From Pseudoalteromonas rubra (GTDB taxonomy: Bacteria; Pseudomonadota; Gammaproteobacteria; Enterobacterales; Alteromonadaceae), in the NCBI RefSeq assembly GCF_005886805.2, contig NZ_CP045430.1, forward strand, positions 1,116,001 through 1,180,000: 64,000 bases of DNA, written 5' to 3'. Below the pieces are notes generated by a model that was given only the letters and a program-made list of their open reading frames with translations, searched no databases and was not told the origin of the DNA. Every line of letters starts with the position of its first letter. Positions within the stretch are counted from its first letter, which is position 1. This document shows, in pieces, positions 35,166 to 43,970 of this stretch. The position numbers were made by a program, and so were the translations under genes.

Positions 35166-35285
35166 TTAATTCGCTTTTTTGATCGCTTTTTTCAGCTTTT
35201 TGATTTTCGCTTCATGTTTTGCGATTTTACCAGTACGTTTCTGTACTTCTTTCTTTAGCTTTTTAACATCAACTTTCTTAGCCAT
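35166..35285 (-). CDS. 39-residue lysine-rich basic peptide
   Basis: A complete frame: ATG at 35285, GGAG ribosome site 7 nt upstream, 39 codons, TAA. Composition is extreme: about 17 Lys, no aromatic residues, heptad-like spacing of V/I/L (MAKKVDVKKLKKEVQKRTG and continuing KIAKHEAKIKKLKKAIKK). It should form a single basic amphipathic helix, dimeric coiled coil or nucleic-acid binding. It overlaps the preceding RHH gene by 8 bp, implying translational coupling. Function unknown; chance is unlikely given the ribosome site and coupling. Confidence 0.7.
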   Translation of the reverse strand: MAKKVDVKKLKKEVQKRTGKIAKHEAKIKKLKKAIKKAN

Positions 35286-35463
35286 CCTGATCTCCTTTGA
35301 CCGGTTTCTCTTGCTCTGGCTTGTGTTTTTTCACAAACCGCTTAATAAACTTTCTAATTTCGCGGGAAGAAGACGTGTCCAGCTCATTGCACAAGGCAAC
35401 AAACTCATCTCTTTGCGCTTTATTAATACGCACAATCAATTGTGCATCTTTGTTGTTCGCCAT
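35278..35463 (-). CDS. Small ribbon-helix-helix (Arc/CopG-like) DNA-binding protein
   Basis: ATG at 35463 with GGAAG upstream gives 61 residues; the frame continues to 35532 but those codons cross the promoter palindrome. AQLIVRINKAQRDEFVALCNEL then SSREIRKFIKRFVKK reads as the beta strand, helix, loop and helix of the RHH fold. The tail is charged and Pro/Lys-rich. It probably binds the 10-3-10 palindrome 38 bp upstream of its start codon, autoregulating itself and the coupled lysine-rich gene. RHH proteins of this size are common in toxin-antitoxin, plasmid-control and phage loci. Confidence 0.7.
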   Translation of the reverse strand: MANNKDAQLIVRINKAQRDEFVALCNELDTSSSREIRKFIKRFVKKHKPEQEKPVKGDQDG

Positions 35464-35500
35464 GCTTTGCTTCCTGCAAGAGGGCATCTCAAAAGCCCCT

Positions 35501-35523
35501 ATGTATATACAACGTATATACAT
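35501..35523. promoter_or_regulatory. 10-3-10 perfect palindrome, probable RHH operator
   Basis: Arms ATGTATATAC and GTATATACAT around AAC. TATATAC repeats can also serve as -10 sequences. RHH proteins often bind tandem TATAC-like sub-boxes, which fits. Confidence 0.7.
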
Positions 35524-35595
35524 TTTAAACACCTGTCAACTCTGGACTTTTTTTTTGTTCAGCCCCCTGAGCTGACACCCCACCAACTAAAGGCC

Positions 35596-35610
35596 AGATA
35601 GGTCCTATCT
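35596..35610. promoter_or_regulatory. 7-1-7 palindrome upstream of isochorismatase/GlxA pair
   Basis: AGATAGG-T-CCTATCT, 89 bp before the isochorismatase start; candidate operator for the downstream AraC-type regulator or another protein. Confidence 0.4.
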
Positions 35611-35698
35611 ATGTCTATAATTCGTCTCTTTTCCTGCCCCTAATGCCCCTACACTAATCTCAACAAACACACTCAATATACAAACAGGAAAACAACTC

Positions 35699-36244
35699 AT
35701 GAATAAAGCACTACTCGTTATCGACACTCAGGATTCCTTCTATCACACCCCTTACTGGTCTGTGCGTGATATCCCCGACTTTCAACATAATTTGACCCAG
35801 CTGATTGGGGCATTCCAGCGCAACCAGTGGAAAGTAGTCAAAATTCTTCATAGTCGGGAAGATGTTGCAGACAGCCCCTTCAACCCGGCGTCGGGATTTG
35901 TCAAACCTATGGCATTTTTGGATACTCAGTTTGATAAAACTTTTTATAAATCGGTACATAATGCCTTTACCGATACGGGATTGGCTACATGGCTGAAGCG
36001 CGCTAAGATAGACTGCGTCGTAATTTCAGGTATTCGAACAGAACAGTGCTGCGAAACAACAGCACGTATAGCCAGCGATCTGGGATTTGACGTTGAATTT
36101 GTGACTGACGCCACGTTAACCTTTGATATGCAACATCATCCCAGTGGAAAACATTTTAGTGCACAAGCCATAAAGACCCGGACAGAGCTGGTACTGGCAG
36201 AGCGGTTTGCAACCGTTCATCGAACACGCGACTATCTGGCATAA
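35699..36244 (+). CDS. Isochorismatase-like cysteine hydrolase
   Basis: 181 residues. The catalytic triad of the family is visible: D9 in VIDTQD, Lys in TFYKSVHNAF (about residue 83) and nucleophile Cys in EQCCETTA (C117/C118). Members hydrolyse amides such as nicotinamide, N-carbamoyl compounds or isochorismate. The GlxA-type regulator gene follows after 20 bp and is probably cotranscribed, a frequent pairing in which the regulator senses the substrate. Confidence 0.85.
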   Translation: MNKALLVIDTQDSFYHTPYWSVRDIPDFQHNLTQLIGAFQRNQWKVVKILHSREDVADSPFNPASGFVKPMAFLDTQFDKTFYKSVHNAFTDTGLATWLKRAKIDCVVISGIRTEQCCETTARIASDLGFDVEFVTDATLTFDMQHHPSGKHFSAQAIKTRTELVLAERFATVHRTRDYLA

Positions 36245-36264
36245 AACCACCGGGAAAAACACAC

Positions 36265-37233
36265 ATGACCATGCCAACACCCAGACAATTTTATTTTGTA
36301 CTGCTCAATGACACCTTACCCCTTGATCTGGCAGGACCGTTACAAGTGTTGCTTGAGGCACAGCGCGCAGGACAGGCCATCGACATACATTATGTCAGTG
36401 CCGAAGACACGCAAATTATGGATGGTGGCCTGAGATTGCATCAACTCAAGCCCTTACCTGCTAAGCTGAATGCAACCGACGTGGTCATATTACCGGGCTG
36501 CAATGACGCCTTTGCAACCTATAACAATCCGGCTGGTTTACGCACCCAGCAATGGCTAAAGGCACAGGCCAGATATGACCCATATATCTTATCCATCTGC
36601 TCAGGAGCAGTACTGGCAGCCAAAGCCGGATTAATGGAAAATAAAGCCTGCACCACACACTTTGCGCTCATTGAGCGCTTTCGCAGCACATTTAGAGCCA
36701 GTAAAGTTGCTGACAATCGTATTTTTGTCCAGGATGGTAAGCTATTCAGTAGTGCAGGCATCAGTTCCGGTATCGATATGACACTACACTTTGTCTCAGT
36801 GTTATTCGGTGAACACATTGCAGCCCGGGTTGCCAAAGAGATGCTGGTGTACTTTCGTCGCAATGGACAAGATCCTCAGCTTAGCCCCTGGCTTTGTCAT
36901 CGCAACCATATGCACCGAGCCTTACATCAGGTGCAAGATTTAGTGTGCAATCAGGTAGATAATCCGCACAGCCTGCAAACTCTGGCAAATGCGGCCAACC
37001 TGTCAGTTCGCCAGCTGAGCAGGTTGTTCAAGCAAAATCTCGGGATCACGCCTGGCGAATATGTGAGTGCTATTAAAGTTGCTCATGCCAAAACGCTCCT
37101 GTCGAGGAGTAATATCCAAATAGAGGCCATCGCTGATGCCTGTGGCTACAGCAGTGCTCGTCATTTTCGTCGTATCTGGAGCCAGTTTGAAACGCTATCT
37201 CCCTCGCAATACCGCCAAGCCCATCAACAGTGA
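36265..37233 (+). CDS. GlxA family regulator (DJ-1/PfpI domain + AraC HTH)
   Basis: 322 residues. Residues 8-185 form a DJ-1/PfpI domain with the elbow Cys in LSICSGAVLAAKAGLM; residues 215-320 form an AraC/XylS DNA-binding domain (SVRQLSRLFKQNLGITPGEY, then ADACGYSSARHFRRIW). GlxA-type proteins activate catabolic genes, for example for choline or carnitine; ligand unknown here. Located 20 bp after the isochorismatase gene. Confidence 0.9.
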   Translation: MTMPTPRQFYFVLLNDTLPLDLAGPLQVLLEAQRAGQAIDIHYVSAEDTQIMDGGLRLHQLKPLPAKLNATDVVILPGCNDAFATYNNPAGLRTQQWLKAQARYDPYILSICSGAVLAAKAGLMENKACTTHFALIERFRSTFRASKVADNRIFVQDGKLFSSAGISSGIDMTLHFVSVLFGEHIAARVAKEMLVYFRRNGQDPQLSPWLCHRNHMHRALHQVQDLVCNQVDNPHSLQTLANAANLSVRQLSRLFKQNLGITPGEYVSAIKVAHAKTLLSRSNIQIEAIADACGYSSARHFRRIWSQFETLSPSQYRQAHQQ

Positions 37234-37314
37234 GCGATACGCTTGCGTTTCTCTGGCTTTACCCTGTATTAAGTATTAAACTGCTATTTTTCATAGAGAT
37301 ATAACAATAATAAG

Positions 37315-37830
37315 ATGGCAATTTTAGAAATTCTAACCACACCTGATCCCAGATTACGCGTAGCAGCTAAACCGGTAACCGACATCGCGTCAGTTCAAAC
37401 CCTGATTGACGACATGCTCGACACCCTGTACGCAACCAGCAACGGTATTGGACTGGCAGCAACTCAGGTTGGCCGTGAAGAAGCGATTGTGATCATTGAC
37501 ATATCAGACGAACGCAACGATCCACTGATCCTCGTCAACCCTGAAGTAGTAAGTGGCAGTAACAAAGCAATGGGGCAGGAGGGGTGCTTATCTGTCCCTG
37601 ATTATTTTGCCAATGTTGAACGCTACACTGAGGTTACAGTCTCAGCACTTGACCGCAATGGAGAGTCCGTTACAGTGCAAAGCGATGAGTTTCTGGCCAT
37701 TGTTATGCAGCACGAAATCGATCACTTGTCGGGCAACTTGTTTATCGATTATCTGTCGCCACTCAAACGCCAAATGGCCATGAAAAAAGTAAAAAAATAC
37801 GTCAAAGCGCAAAGCAAACAAAGCGCTTAA
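37315..37830 (+). CDS. def: Peptide deformylase
   Basis: 171 residues with all three deformylase motifs: GIGLAATQ (residues 43-50), QEGCLS with metal ligand Cys 91, and HEIDH (133-137). It removes N-formyl from nascent proteins. It stands alone, not next to fmt as in the usual housekeeping operon, so it may be a second deformylase; the essential copy could be elsewhere. No strong ribosome site before the ATG. Neighbours do not suggest a special role, though an extra deformylase can protect against actinonin-like inhibitors. Confidence 0.92.
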   Translation: MAILEILTTPDPRLRVAAKPVTDIASVQTLIDDMLDTLYATSNGIGLAATQVGREEAIVIIDISDERNDPLILVNPEVVSGSNKAMGQEGCLSVPDYFANVERYTEVTVSALDRNGESVTVQSDEFLAIVMQHEIDHLSGNLFIDYLSPLKRQMAMKKVKKYVKAQSKQSA

Positions 37831-37898
37831 ACTATACTATGCTCAGATATTAGCCAGCATGGTTTAATTTAACATAATTATTGCTGGCTTATGTGGAC

Positions 37899-38522
37899 TC
37901 AAACGACAGCATTCACCCAGTGATCCACCTGAGCTTTCGCTTGCCTGGTCGCCACTTCACTGCCAATGTGTGGCATGCTGATCCCATATGCGGTGATCAC
38001 ATCAATGTTTGCAATACCAATAAAGCCAAGCACCTGTTTGAGATAGGGTACCTGAAAATCAATGGCATGCATTTCTGGCATCGACATATCAGCTCCCGCA
38101 CTGGCAATAATGACGGCCTGTTTACCCTCCAGTAACCCCTTCGGACCCTGCTCTGAATAAGAAAAGGTCAAACCAAAACGACAGATCTGATCGATGTAAT
38201 TTTTCATCAAACTCGTCACACTGAAGTTATGCATGGGAGACGCAAAGACAATAATATCAGCCTGTTTTAGTTCATCGATATAAAGTAATGATGGTTGTGC
38301 AACCGCTGTTTGCTCTGCCGTGAGCGCATCCTGATCACCATAAAAGCTATTGAGGATTTGATTATCATAAACTGGTGCAGGCGTCTGGCTCAAATCGCGT
38401 ACTGTGAAAGCCAAGCTTTCATTCTTATTTTGCAATTGTGATTGCAAATAATCAGCGATCTCACTGGATACAGAAAATTCGTTTGCCGGGCTCGATTTGA
38501 TAATAAGCACTTGTTTTGTCAT
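37899..38522 (-). CDS. azoR: FMN-dependent NADH-azoreductase
   Basis: 207 residues of the flavodoxin-like AzoR family: N-terminal IIKSSPANEFSVSSEIADYLQ phosphate-binding loop, SPMHNFSVTSLMKNYIDQICRFGLTF over the FMN and active site, and IASAGAD. It reduces quinones, azo and nitro compounds with NADH in the cytoplasm, protecting against electrophile stress. Divergent from a LysR gene with two palindromes between, so likely induced through that regulator. Confidence 0.9.
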   Translation of the reverse strand: MTKQVLIIKSSPANEFSVSSEIADYLQSQLQNKNESLAFTVRDLSQTPAPVYDNQILNSFYGDQDALTAEQTAVAQPSLLYIDELKQADIIVFASPMHNFSVTSLMKNYIDQICRFGLTFSYSEQGPKGLLEGKQAVIIASAGADMSMPEMHAIDFQVPYLKQVLGFIGIANIDVITAYGISMPHIGSEVATRQAKAQVDHWVNAVV

Positions 38523-38539
38523 AGTAATAACTAAGTATC

Positions 38540-38554
38540 TCTGAAAATTTCAGA
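38540..38554. promoter_or_regulatory. LysR-type palindrome near azoR
   Basis: TCTGAAA-A-TTTCAGA, perfect 7-1-7, 18 bp before the azoR start codon. Confidence 0.5.
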
Positions 38555-38605
38555 TATTATTGCGCGAAGATGGCTTACGAAAAAGTGTATCAGCCACAAA
38601 TCAGT

Positions 38606-38624
38606 TTTGTCTTTTAGACAAAAA
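38606..38624. promoter_or_regulatory. LysR-type palindrome near lysR
   Basis: TTTTGTC-TTTTA-GACAAAA with T-N11-A spacing, 40 bp before the lysR start. The two palindromes in one intergenic region suit a recruiting and an activating site. Confidence 0.5.
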
Positions 38625-38663
38625 TAAACTAGATTGTCTGAGAGAAAAGCATCTTGGATCACA

Positions 38664-39599
38664 ATGGATAAGCTCAGAGCACTGCGCTATTTTAAGCGTG
38701 TTGTTGAATTAAATAGTTTCAGCGCTGTTGCCGAGGAGTTTTCGGTGCCCGCTTCTTCTGTATCAAGACGAATTAAAGATCTGGAAGCGTCACTGGGGAT
38801 CGAACTGATCAAACGAACGACTCGCCACGTCAGTATTACAGAGTTAGGGCAGATCTACTATCAACATATTGGTGAGATCCTCAGTAAGCTGACTTACGCC
38901 GATGAACTGATCTCACAAAGCTTTGATAATCCGAGTGGTACGCTAAAAGTCAGTGCGCCTCCCGGCCTATCGAAAGCGCTGCTGGTACCCTTGTTTCGGC
39001 GTTTTCGCCAGCAATTTCCAAATATTTTGCTAGACCTCGACTACACCAATGAATATGCACTCTTCGGGCAAGACTCTGTCGATCTGGCGATCAGGGGTGG
39101 ACCGGTTGACGATACCCGTCTTATCGCCAAACCGCTTATTCGCAGTGGTTTTACACTGTGGGCGCACACCAAACTGGCTGATCGACTAAATACACAATTT
39201 GGCACCACCAACTGGTCTATCGAGCAACTCTGTCGCTGTCCGGCCATCATGTTTCGCAGTAAAACAGCCCTCGTCCCATGGTGGGCACACGAGCAAGGCG
39301 ACTGGCAGCCTGTGTCTAGTCAACCAGTTCTGATCAGCAATGACAGTGCAACTTTACTGGATGCGCTTGCTCACGGCGAAGGCCTGTTACTGGCCCCCGA
39401 CTGGCTGCTCCCCGCACACCTAAAAAACCAGGTAACGCCCGTTGCACAGCACCATAAGTTGTCGCCTGGTAAGATAGACACAGTAGAAATAAACCTGGTG
39501 TATCAACACGCCAAGTATCAGCTACCGAATATAAAACTCAGCGTCGACTTTATATGTGACTATATGCGTACTCATGCTGCCGATATGGTAAAATTCTGA
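38664..39599 (+). CDS. LysR family regulator of azoR
   Basis: ATG at 38664 (MDKLRALRYFKRVVELNSFS) is the standard LysR start; the frame upstream begins at a TTG with no homology. 311 residues: winged helix SAVAEEFSVPASSVSRRIKDLE, effector domain of the DmlR/CrgA branch (GTLKVSAPPGLSKALLVP). Divergent from azoR, the probable target; it may sense quinones or electrophiles. Confidence 0.9.
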   Translation: MDKLRALRYFKRVVELNSFSAVAEEFSVPASSVSRRIKDLEASLGIELIKRTTRHVSITELGQIYYQHIGEILSKLTYADELISQSFDNPSGTLKVSAPPGLSKALLVPLFRRFRQQFPNILLDLDYTNEYALFGQDSVDLAIRGGPVDDTRLIAKPLIRSGFTLWAHTKLADRLNTQFGTTNWSIEQLCRCPAIMFRSKTALVPWWAHEQGDWQPVSSQPVLISNDSATLLDALAHGEGLLLAPDWLLPAHLKNQVTPVAQHHKLSPGKIDTVEINLVYQHAKYQLPNIKLSVDFICDYMRTHAADMVKF

Positions 39600-39683
39600 T
39601 CTGAATTAACACATTGAATTATATAAACTAAATTAGATATCTTAGTGAGTACACCGGTATTGGCGGCGTCAGCTAACAGATCA

Positions 39684-40613
39684 CTATTTTACTAACTTGG
39701 TTTCATCATGGTCTAGCTCATGAAAGTCACAGAACTGAGTAATAAACCAGCCAATTTTAGGATCGCGCTTGCGCGTCCGGTGCCAATACAACTTTAACTG
39801 GTAGTCAGGCACCGGGAGCGGTGGCGGCTGTAACTGAAGGTTTAATCTGTCACACACCTGCAAGGCATAACGCCTGGGCATAGTCAGCAACATATCACTC
39901 TCTGGTAGCAACGTTGGCGCCACCAACACATGTGGGGTTGTCACTGCGATGGTTCTGGATTTCTTAATTTTTGCCAATGCTTTATCGACTATCCCCCGAC
40001 GCTCATTCCATGGCGCAATCAATATGTGCGGATATGCTATAAAGGTACTCAAATCTAATTGTTGTTTGTATGGGTGAGACTGACAACATACTGTCACGTA
40101 AGCATCTTCAAACCAGCTAAGCTGGGTCAGGCCCTCCGAGAATTCCTGCTGATGCGCAAATCCACATACCAAATCCAGGCTACCTTCTTTCAGAGCCTGC
40201 TCTGCTATACGTTCCTCCAGCTGGACAAAGCGGATATCCAGATTGTCAAACAAGCCAACCAAATGAGTCACAAAAGGTCGCAGACACCAGGCAGTGTAAT
40301 CGGTCACCGCTATCGTGAGTGTATGAGGTTCATTTGCATCAAACGGACTGGCCTCTTGCAACCCTCCTTCCAGCATCTGCAAAGCCGGTAACACGGTCTT
40401 TGCCAGCCGATGTGCATGCGCGGTTGCCAGCATGCGATTATTCACCCGCACAAATAGTTCATCACCCAGACGCTCGCGGAGCCGGGTCAGTGCGTGACTA
40501 CATGCAGACTGACTGAGATTCAGCTGCTCAGCAGAGAGCGTAACCGAGCCATTCTGATACAAAGCAGCAAACAGTTTAAGCAGATTAAGATCCAGATTAG
40601 GCAAGTGTTTCAT
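39684..40613 (-). CDS. LysR family regulator (NodD/LeuO-like)
   Basis: 309 residues, helix-turn-helix VTLSAEQLNLSQSACSHALTRLRERLGDELFVR, then an effector domain typical of the NodD/NahR/LeuO branch. Divergent from a GNAT gene across 101 bp with an AT-rich region including GCACGTGC and ATTCAT-TT-ATGAAT palindromes. The GNAT gene is the likely target. Confidence 0.88.
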   Translation of the reverse strand: MKHLPNLDLNLLKLFAALYQNGSVTLSAEQLNLSQSACSHALTRLRERLGDELFVRVNNRMLATAHAHRLAKTVLPALQMLEGGLQEASPFDANEPHTLTIAVTDYTAWCLRPFVTHLVGLFDNLDIRFVQLEERIAEQALKEGSLDLVCGFAHQQEFSEGLTQLSWFEDAYVTVCCQSHPYKQQLDLSTFIAYPHILIAPWNERRGIVDKALAKIKKSRTIAVTTPHVLVAPTLLPESDMLLTMPRRYALQVCDRLNLQLQPPPLPVPDYQLKLYWHRTRKRDPKIGWFITQFCDFHELDHDETKLVK

Positions 40614-40714
40614 TAATAATATACATTTAGCACGTGCAATCTATGCACTTTATTCATTTATGAATTGAGCTTACACTGAGTAACCATCATGTCAACTTTG
40701 GAAAGAAACAGCCG

Positions 40715-41197
40715 ATGAGTATCACGATCCGCCACGCACAAAAAGACGATGCAGCAACAATATTGCATTTTATCAATGAATTAGCCATCTATGAGAAAGA
40801 GCCAGACGCAGTACTCAATACAGTCGCGGATATTGAGCAAAAACTATTTGGCGATGATGTACGCGCTCACGCCCTGATCTGCGAACAAGAGGGCGAGGCC
40901 ATCGGTTTTGCCGTGTATTTCTTTAATTATTCGACCTGGCTTGGTAAATACGGTCTGTATCTGGAAGATCTGTATGTTGCTCAAGATCAGCGCGGGCAGG
41001 GCGCAGGTAAAGCATTAATGAAGTTTCTGGCTCAACTGGCCATCGAAAAAGACTGTGGCCGTTTTGAATGGGTAGTGCTCGATTGGAACAAGCCAGCGAT
41101 CGATTTCTACAACAGCATTGGCGCCAAACCGCAGGACGAATGGATCATTTATCGCCTGACAGGTGATGAACTCAGAGCGTTTGCCGAACAACCTTAA
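40715..41197 (+). CDS. GNAT acetyltransferase (diamine/thialysine type)
   Basis: 160 residues. The acetyl-CoA motif QRGQGAGKALMKFLAQLA lies near residues 93-110 and the segment EWVVLDWNKPAIDFYNSIGA near 116-135. The YLEDLYV strand and WLGKYGLYLEDLYV together match the spermidine/thialysine N-acetyltransferase (SAT2-like) group, so acetylation of a polyamine or amino thioether is plausible. GGAAAG ribosome site. Divergent from a LysR regulator. Confidence 0.82.
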   Translation: MSITIRHAQKDDAATILHFINELAIYEKEPDAVLNTVADIEQKLFGDDVRAHALICEQEGEAIGFAVYFFNYSTWLGKYGLYLEDLYVAQDQRGQGAGKALMKFLAQLAIEKDCGRFEWVVLDWNKPAIDFYNSIGAKPQDEWIIYRLTGDELRAFAEQP

Positions 41198-41372
41198 CTC
41201 AAGACACAAAAATGCGCCCTGCTCTCGGTTTAACTGCATCAAATAAGTTAACAGCGCTTATTACCATCGCCATCATTCATGTAAAGGGCGCCTGCGGGCA
41301 GCAGTGTCATGAAGAAGAGTCTCTTTTTGAGTGACCTAGCCAAATGCGCAGCCAAAAAGCCATGGCGCAAAG

Positions 41373-41861
41373 TTAAACGTATTTGCCCTGCATTTCCTGA
41401 AGTTCACGGGGCAGTTCAACGCCTTCACGTTCAGCGATCGCAAACATGGCGCGCTGCGTGAATCCGCCATAAATGTTGCCGTCTTTGTCTGTGATCTGCC
41501 AGTCCTCAATGTCATCGAAGTGGCAGGTGTAGTTATGCGCAAGTTTACCTTGATGCGTGACTGGTGGCGTGACTAAAAAAACACTGATCTCATCACCTTT
41601 TATCCCCTCAACGTGCGCACCAAGGTGCTCAGAGACACCACAGTCACTTTCAAAGTCGAGTTTCACGAAAGCATCTTTGGGAAATTGGCGATACAGGGAT
41701 TTGAATTCATCTAATGACGCTTTGGCATCTGCCACAGCCTGGAGCAGCAAAGGATCATTTGGGTCAGTCTCCAGCGCGGGGTAATCCTCAGAGCTGGAGC
41801 TATAACGGTTGTGAAGCCAAAAGGCCAACACAATAAAGACAACAACTAAACCCCAATACAT
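41373..41861 (-). CDS. DUF2314-like protein with N-terminal membrane anchor
   Basis: 162 residues: a TM segment at 1-17 (MYWGLVVVFIVLAFWLH) followed by a soluble domain with FVKLDFESDCGVSEHLGAHVEGI and DWQITDKDGNIYGGFTQRAMF, which resembles the DUF2314 pattern. Function unknown. Single gene with a short weak stem-loop region downstream. Confidence 0.6.
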   Translation of the reverse strand: MYWGLVVVFIVLAFWLHNRYSSSSEDYPALETDPNDPLLLQAVADAKASLDEFKSLYRQFPKDAFVKLDFESDCGVSEHLGAHVEGIKGDEISVFLVTPPVTHQGKLAHNYTCHFDDIEDWQITDKDGNIYGGFTQRAMFAIAEREGVELPRELQEMQGKYV

Positions 41862-41967
41862 AGGCTCAAACTCCTTGTGATTGCGACATCTGTTGAATTG
41901 AGCTTAGCAAACTAATTAGCCGGACAAAAGCCGGTATCAAGATTATACCGGCCTGGTTTGATATGGC

Positions 41968-42771
41968 TTAATTTGATTTAGGCGCGGCGCTGCTGCCAGC
42001 CAGGATCCCACCATCAATATTCAGCTCGATCCCTGTCACATAAGCAGACTCATCAGACGCCAGATAAAGCACCGCATAGGCCACATCCATAGCATTTCCC
42101 ATGTGTCCAAGCGGAATATCGGCAGCAATACCGGCAATTGCCGCATCCCGAGCTTCTCCTTCACCTAACATGGCATCCCACATAGGCGTTAAAATGGCAC
42201 CCGGGTGCACAGAGTTACAACGAATAGGATAGCCTTGTTGAGCACAGTACAGGGCCACTGATTTACTGTGATTACGTACAGCGGCCTTACTCGCTGCATA
42301 AGCTGCTGCGGCCGGGATCCCGACCAAACCGGAACGCGAGGAGATATTGACGATACTGGCAGCCTGAGAAGCCTTCATAAGCCGGATCCCATATTTACAG
42401 CCAAGTGCAACGCCATCGCTGTTGGTGCGTTGCACAGTATGCCAACTCGCTAAATCTAAGTGCTCAGGGTCATGAGGGCCCGCAGTTTCCAGAAACCCTG
42501 TTATACCGGCATTGTTAACCAAAATATCCAGTCGACCGAACCGGGCTCGCACAAAACCTTCAGCTGCTTGCCAATGTGACTCCTCAGACACATCGAGCAG
42601 ATGGAAATGCGCACGCTCACCGAGTGTGTCACATAGTTTTTGTGCCTCTTCAGCATTTTTATCTGTGATGATCACCGTGGCTCCTTGCTCAATAAAGCAT
42701 GTGGCAACCGCAGCACCAATGCCACGTGCAGCACCTGTGATCAGGGCAATTTTATTATTTAGTCTGGGCAT
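41968..42771 (-). CDS. SDR family oxidoreductase
   Basis: ATG at 42771 has GGAG 6 nt upstream, giving the usual SDR N-terminus MPRLNNKIALITGAARGIG; the ATG 12 bp earlier overlaps that site. 267 residues with NAD(P) loop GAARGIG, NNAG, and catalytic Ser and YAASK (Tyr and Lys near residue 155-160). The TGIELNIDGG C-terminal motif is present. The acidic D after the second strand (ITDKN) favours NAD. Substrate undetermined; classical SDR dehydrogenases of alcohols, sugars or steroids are the candidates. Flanked upstream by a 240-bp region without genes. Confidence 0.88.
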   Translation of the reverse strand: MPRLNNKIALITGAARGIGAAVATCFIEQGATVIITDKNAEEAQKLCDTLGERAHFHLLDVSEESHWQAAEGFVRARFGRLDILVNNAGITGFLETAGPHDPEHLDLASWHTVQRTNSDGVALGCKYGIRLMKASQAASIVNISSRSGLVGIPAAAAYAASKAAVRNHSKSVALYCAQQGYPIRCNSVHPGAILTPMWDAMLGEGEARDAAIAGIAADIPLGHMGNAMDVAYAVLYLASDESAYVTGIELNIDGGILAGSSAAPKSN

Positions 42772-43024
42772 AATATTCTCCATTTATAGCAATCTGTTAA
42801 ATTGCAGCAAAGTGGTAGCTATAAACAGAATAACCAAAACGCAGTCAGAGCCAGGCTGGCAGAAAAAGCCGCAACGATACCATGCAGAGTAGGAAAATAC
42901 GTAAGCTTAAATTGATATCAAAGCATCAAAACTGGCGTGTGGCCACTCTGCTATACCACCACAAATGTACGTCCTGATAGAACGTTCAGTCATAGGGTGT
43001 ATTCAGCACTACATAAATGCTGAT

Positions 43025-43315
43025 TCAAAGGGTTAGCAGTTGTGATAAACCACTGGCAGTCTTGCTTACTTCAATTTCTGTGATCTCGTAATTCGCCAGT
43101 CCGGCGAGATAAAAAGGGTCGTTGTGTAGAATTGCTTCTAACTCGGTTTGGTTTTTTGCGGTAGCGAAAATCATTCCCCCTGTTCTGGGAACCTTTCTGC
43201 CAGACGCTAAAAAAACACCTTGCTGATAATATTGCTGCAAAAACTGAACGTGGGCAGGTAAATGCGCATCAACTTCTTCTAGTTCAACGGTGTACGTGAT
43301 ATTTACGACAAACAC
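43025..43315 (-). CDS. YciI family protein
   Basis: GTG at 43315 after AAGGAG gives MFVVNITYTVELEEVDAHLPAHVQFL, the expected YciI N-terminus (96 residues). The His in AHVQFLQQYYQQG and the Asp in HNDPF are the residues proposed as catalytic in YciI-like/muconolactone-isomerase-fold proteins. Cytoplasmic; reaction unknown. Confidence 0.78.
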   Translation of the reverse strand: MFVVNITYTVELEEVDAHLPAHVQFLQQYYQQGVFLASGRKVPRTGGMIFATAKNQTELEAILHNDPFYLAGLANYEITEIEVSKTASGLSQLLTL

Positions 43316-43445
43316 TCTCCACCGCTCCTTGCGCATTCATATTATCAATGCAGTTGTTTTAAAAACCACCACAAGTGTATAAGTCCTCAATCGTTTTGTA
43401 AACCAGCGCTGTATTAAGTAATCATTACATGCGTTAGTGTACACG

Positions 43446-43817
43446 TTACCGCACACGTTTGACTTTAGGCGCCATATTCACCAAAAAGCTGTCTTTATTG
43501 ACCAAAAAGCCACATATACTGCTTATAACAATAAAGATGCCATACATAGATCCTATATATACCCAGTCATTATTCTCAGCTAATAACATCACACATGTGC
43601 CATCATTTACAAAGAAAACATTTAACACAGAAAGTACAAATACGCTGCGATAATAAAAGAGGTTTCCGGTATGACTTGCAAAAGAAGAGAGGATCAGTGC
43701 GAATAAACCGAGGTAGAATCCGATAACAGACAGAGCACCCGTTTGATAGCTTGGATATAACGCCAGCAGGGAAAGAACGATAGCTGACCAACCGGAAATT
43801 CGATATAACATGTTCAA
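43446..43817 (-). CDS. Hypothetical four-TM membrane protein
   Basis: 123 residues almost entirely hydrophobic with four helices, short loops, and a basic C-terminus (KVKRVR). No recognisable family. Flanked by AT-rich intergenic regions of 110-150 bp. Confidence 0.6.
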   Translation of the reverse strand: MNMLYRISGWSAIVLSLLALYPSYQTGALSVIGFYLGLFALILSSFASHTGNLFYYRSVFVLSVLNVFFVNDGTCVMLLAENNDWVYIGSMYGIFIVISSICGFLVNKDSFLVNMAPKVKRVR

Positions 43818-43970
43818 ATCCTTTGAATGTAATTTGTTAAAATTTGTAATTCTAACTCACCCCAAATTATGAGCGATACAGTACCAAATAGCAACCCATA
43901 TGAGTTAATTCATTTTCCAATTATTTACATAATGCTGTCTCAGGGCATATAAACGCTGGGTTTCGACTGT

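Noticed and set aside
41281..41297. TGTAAAGGGCGCC as another repeat copy
   Set aside because: Only the first nine or ten bases match.
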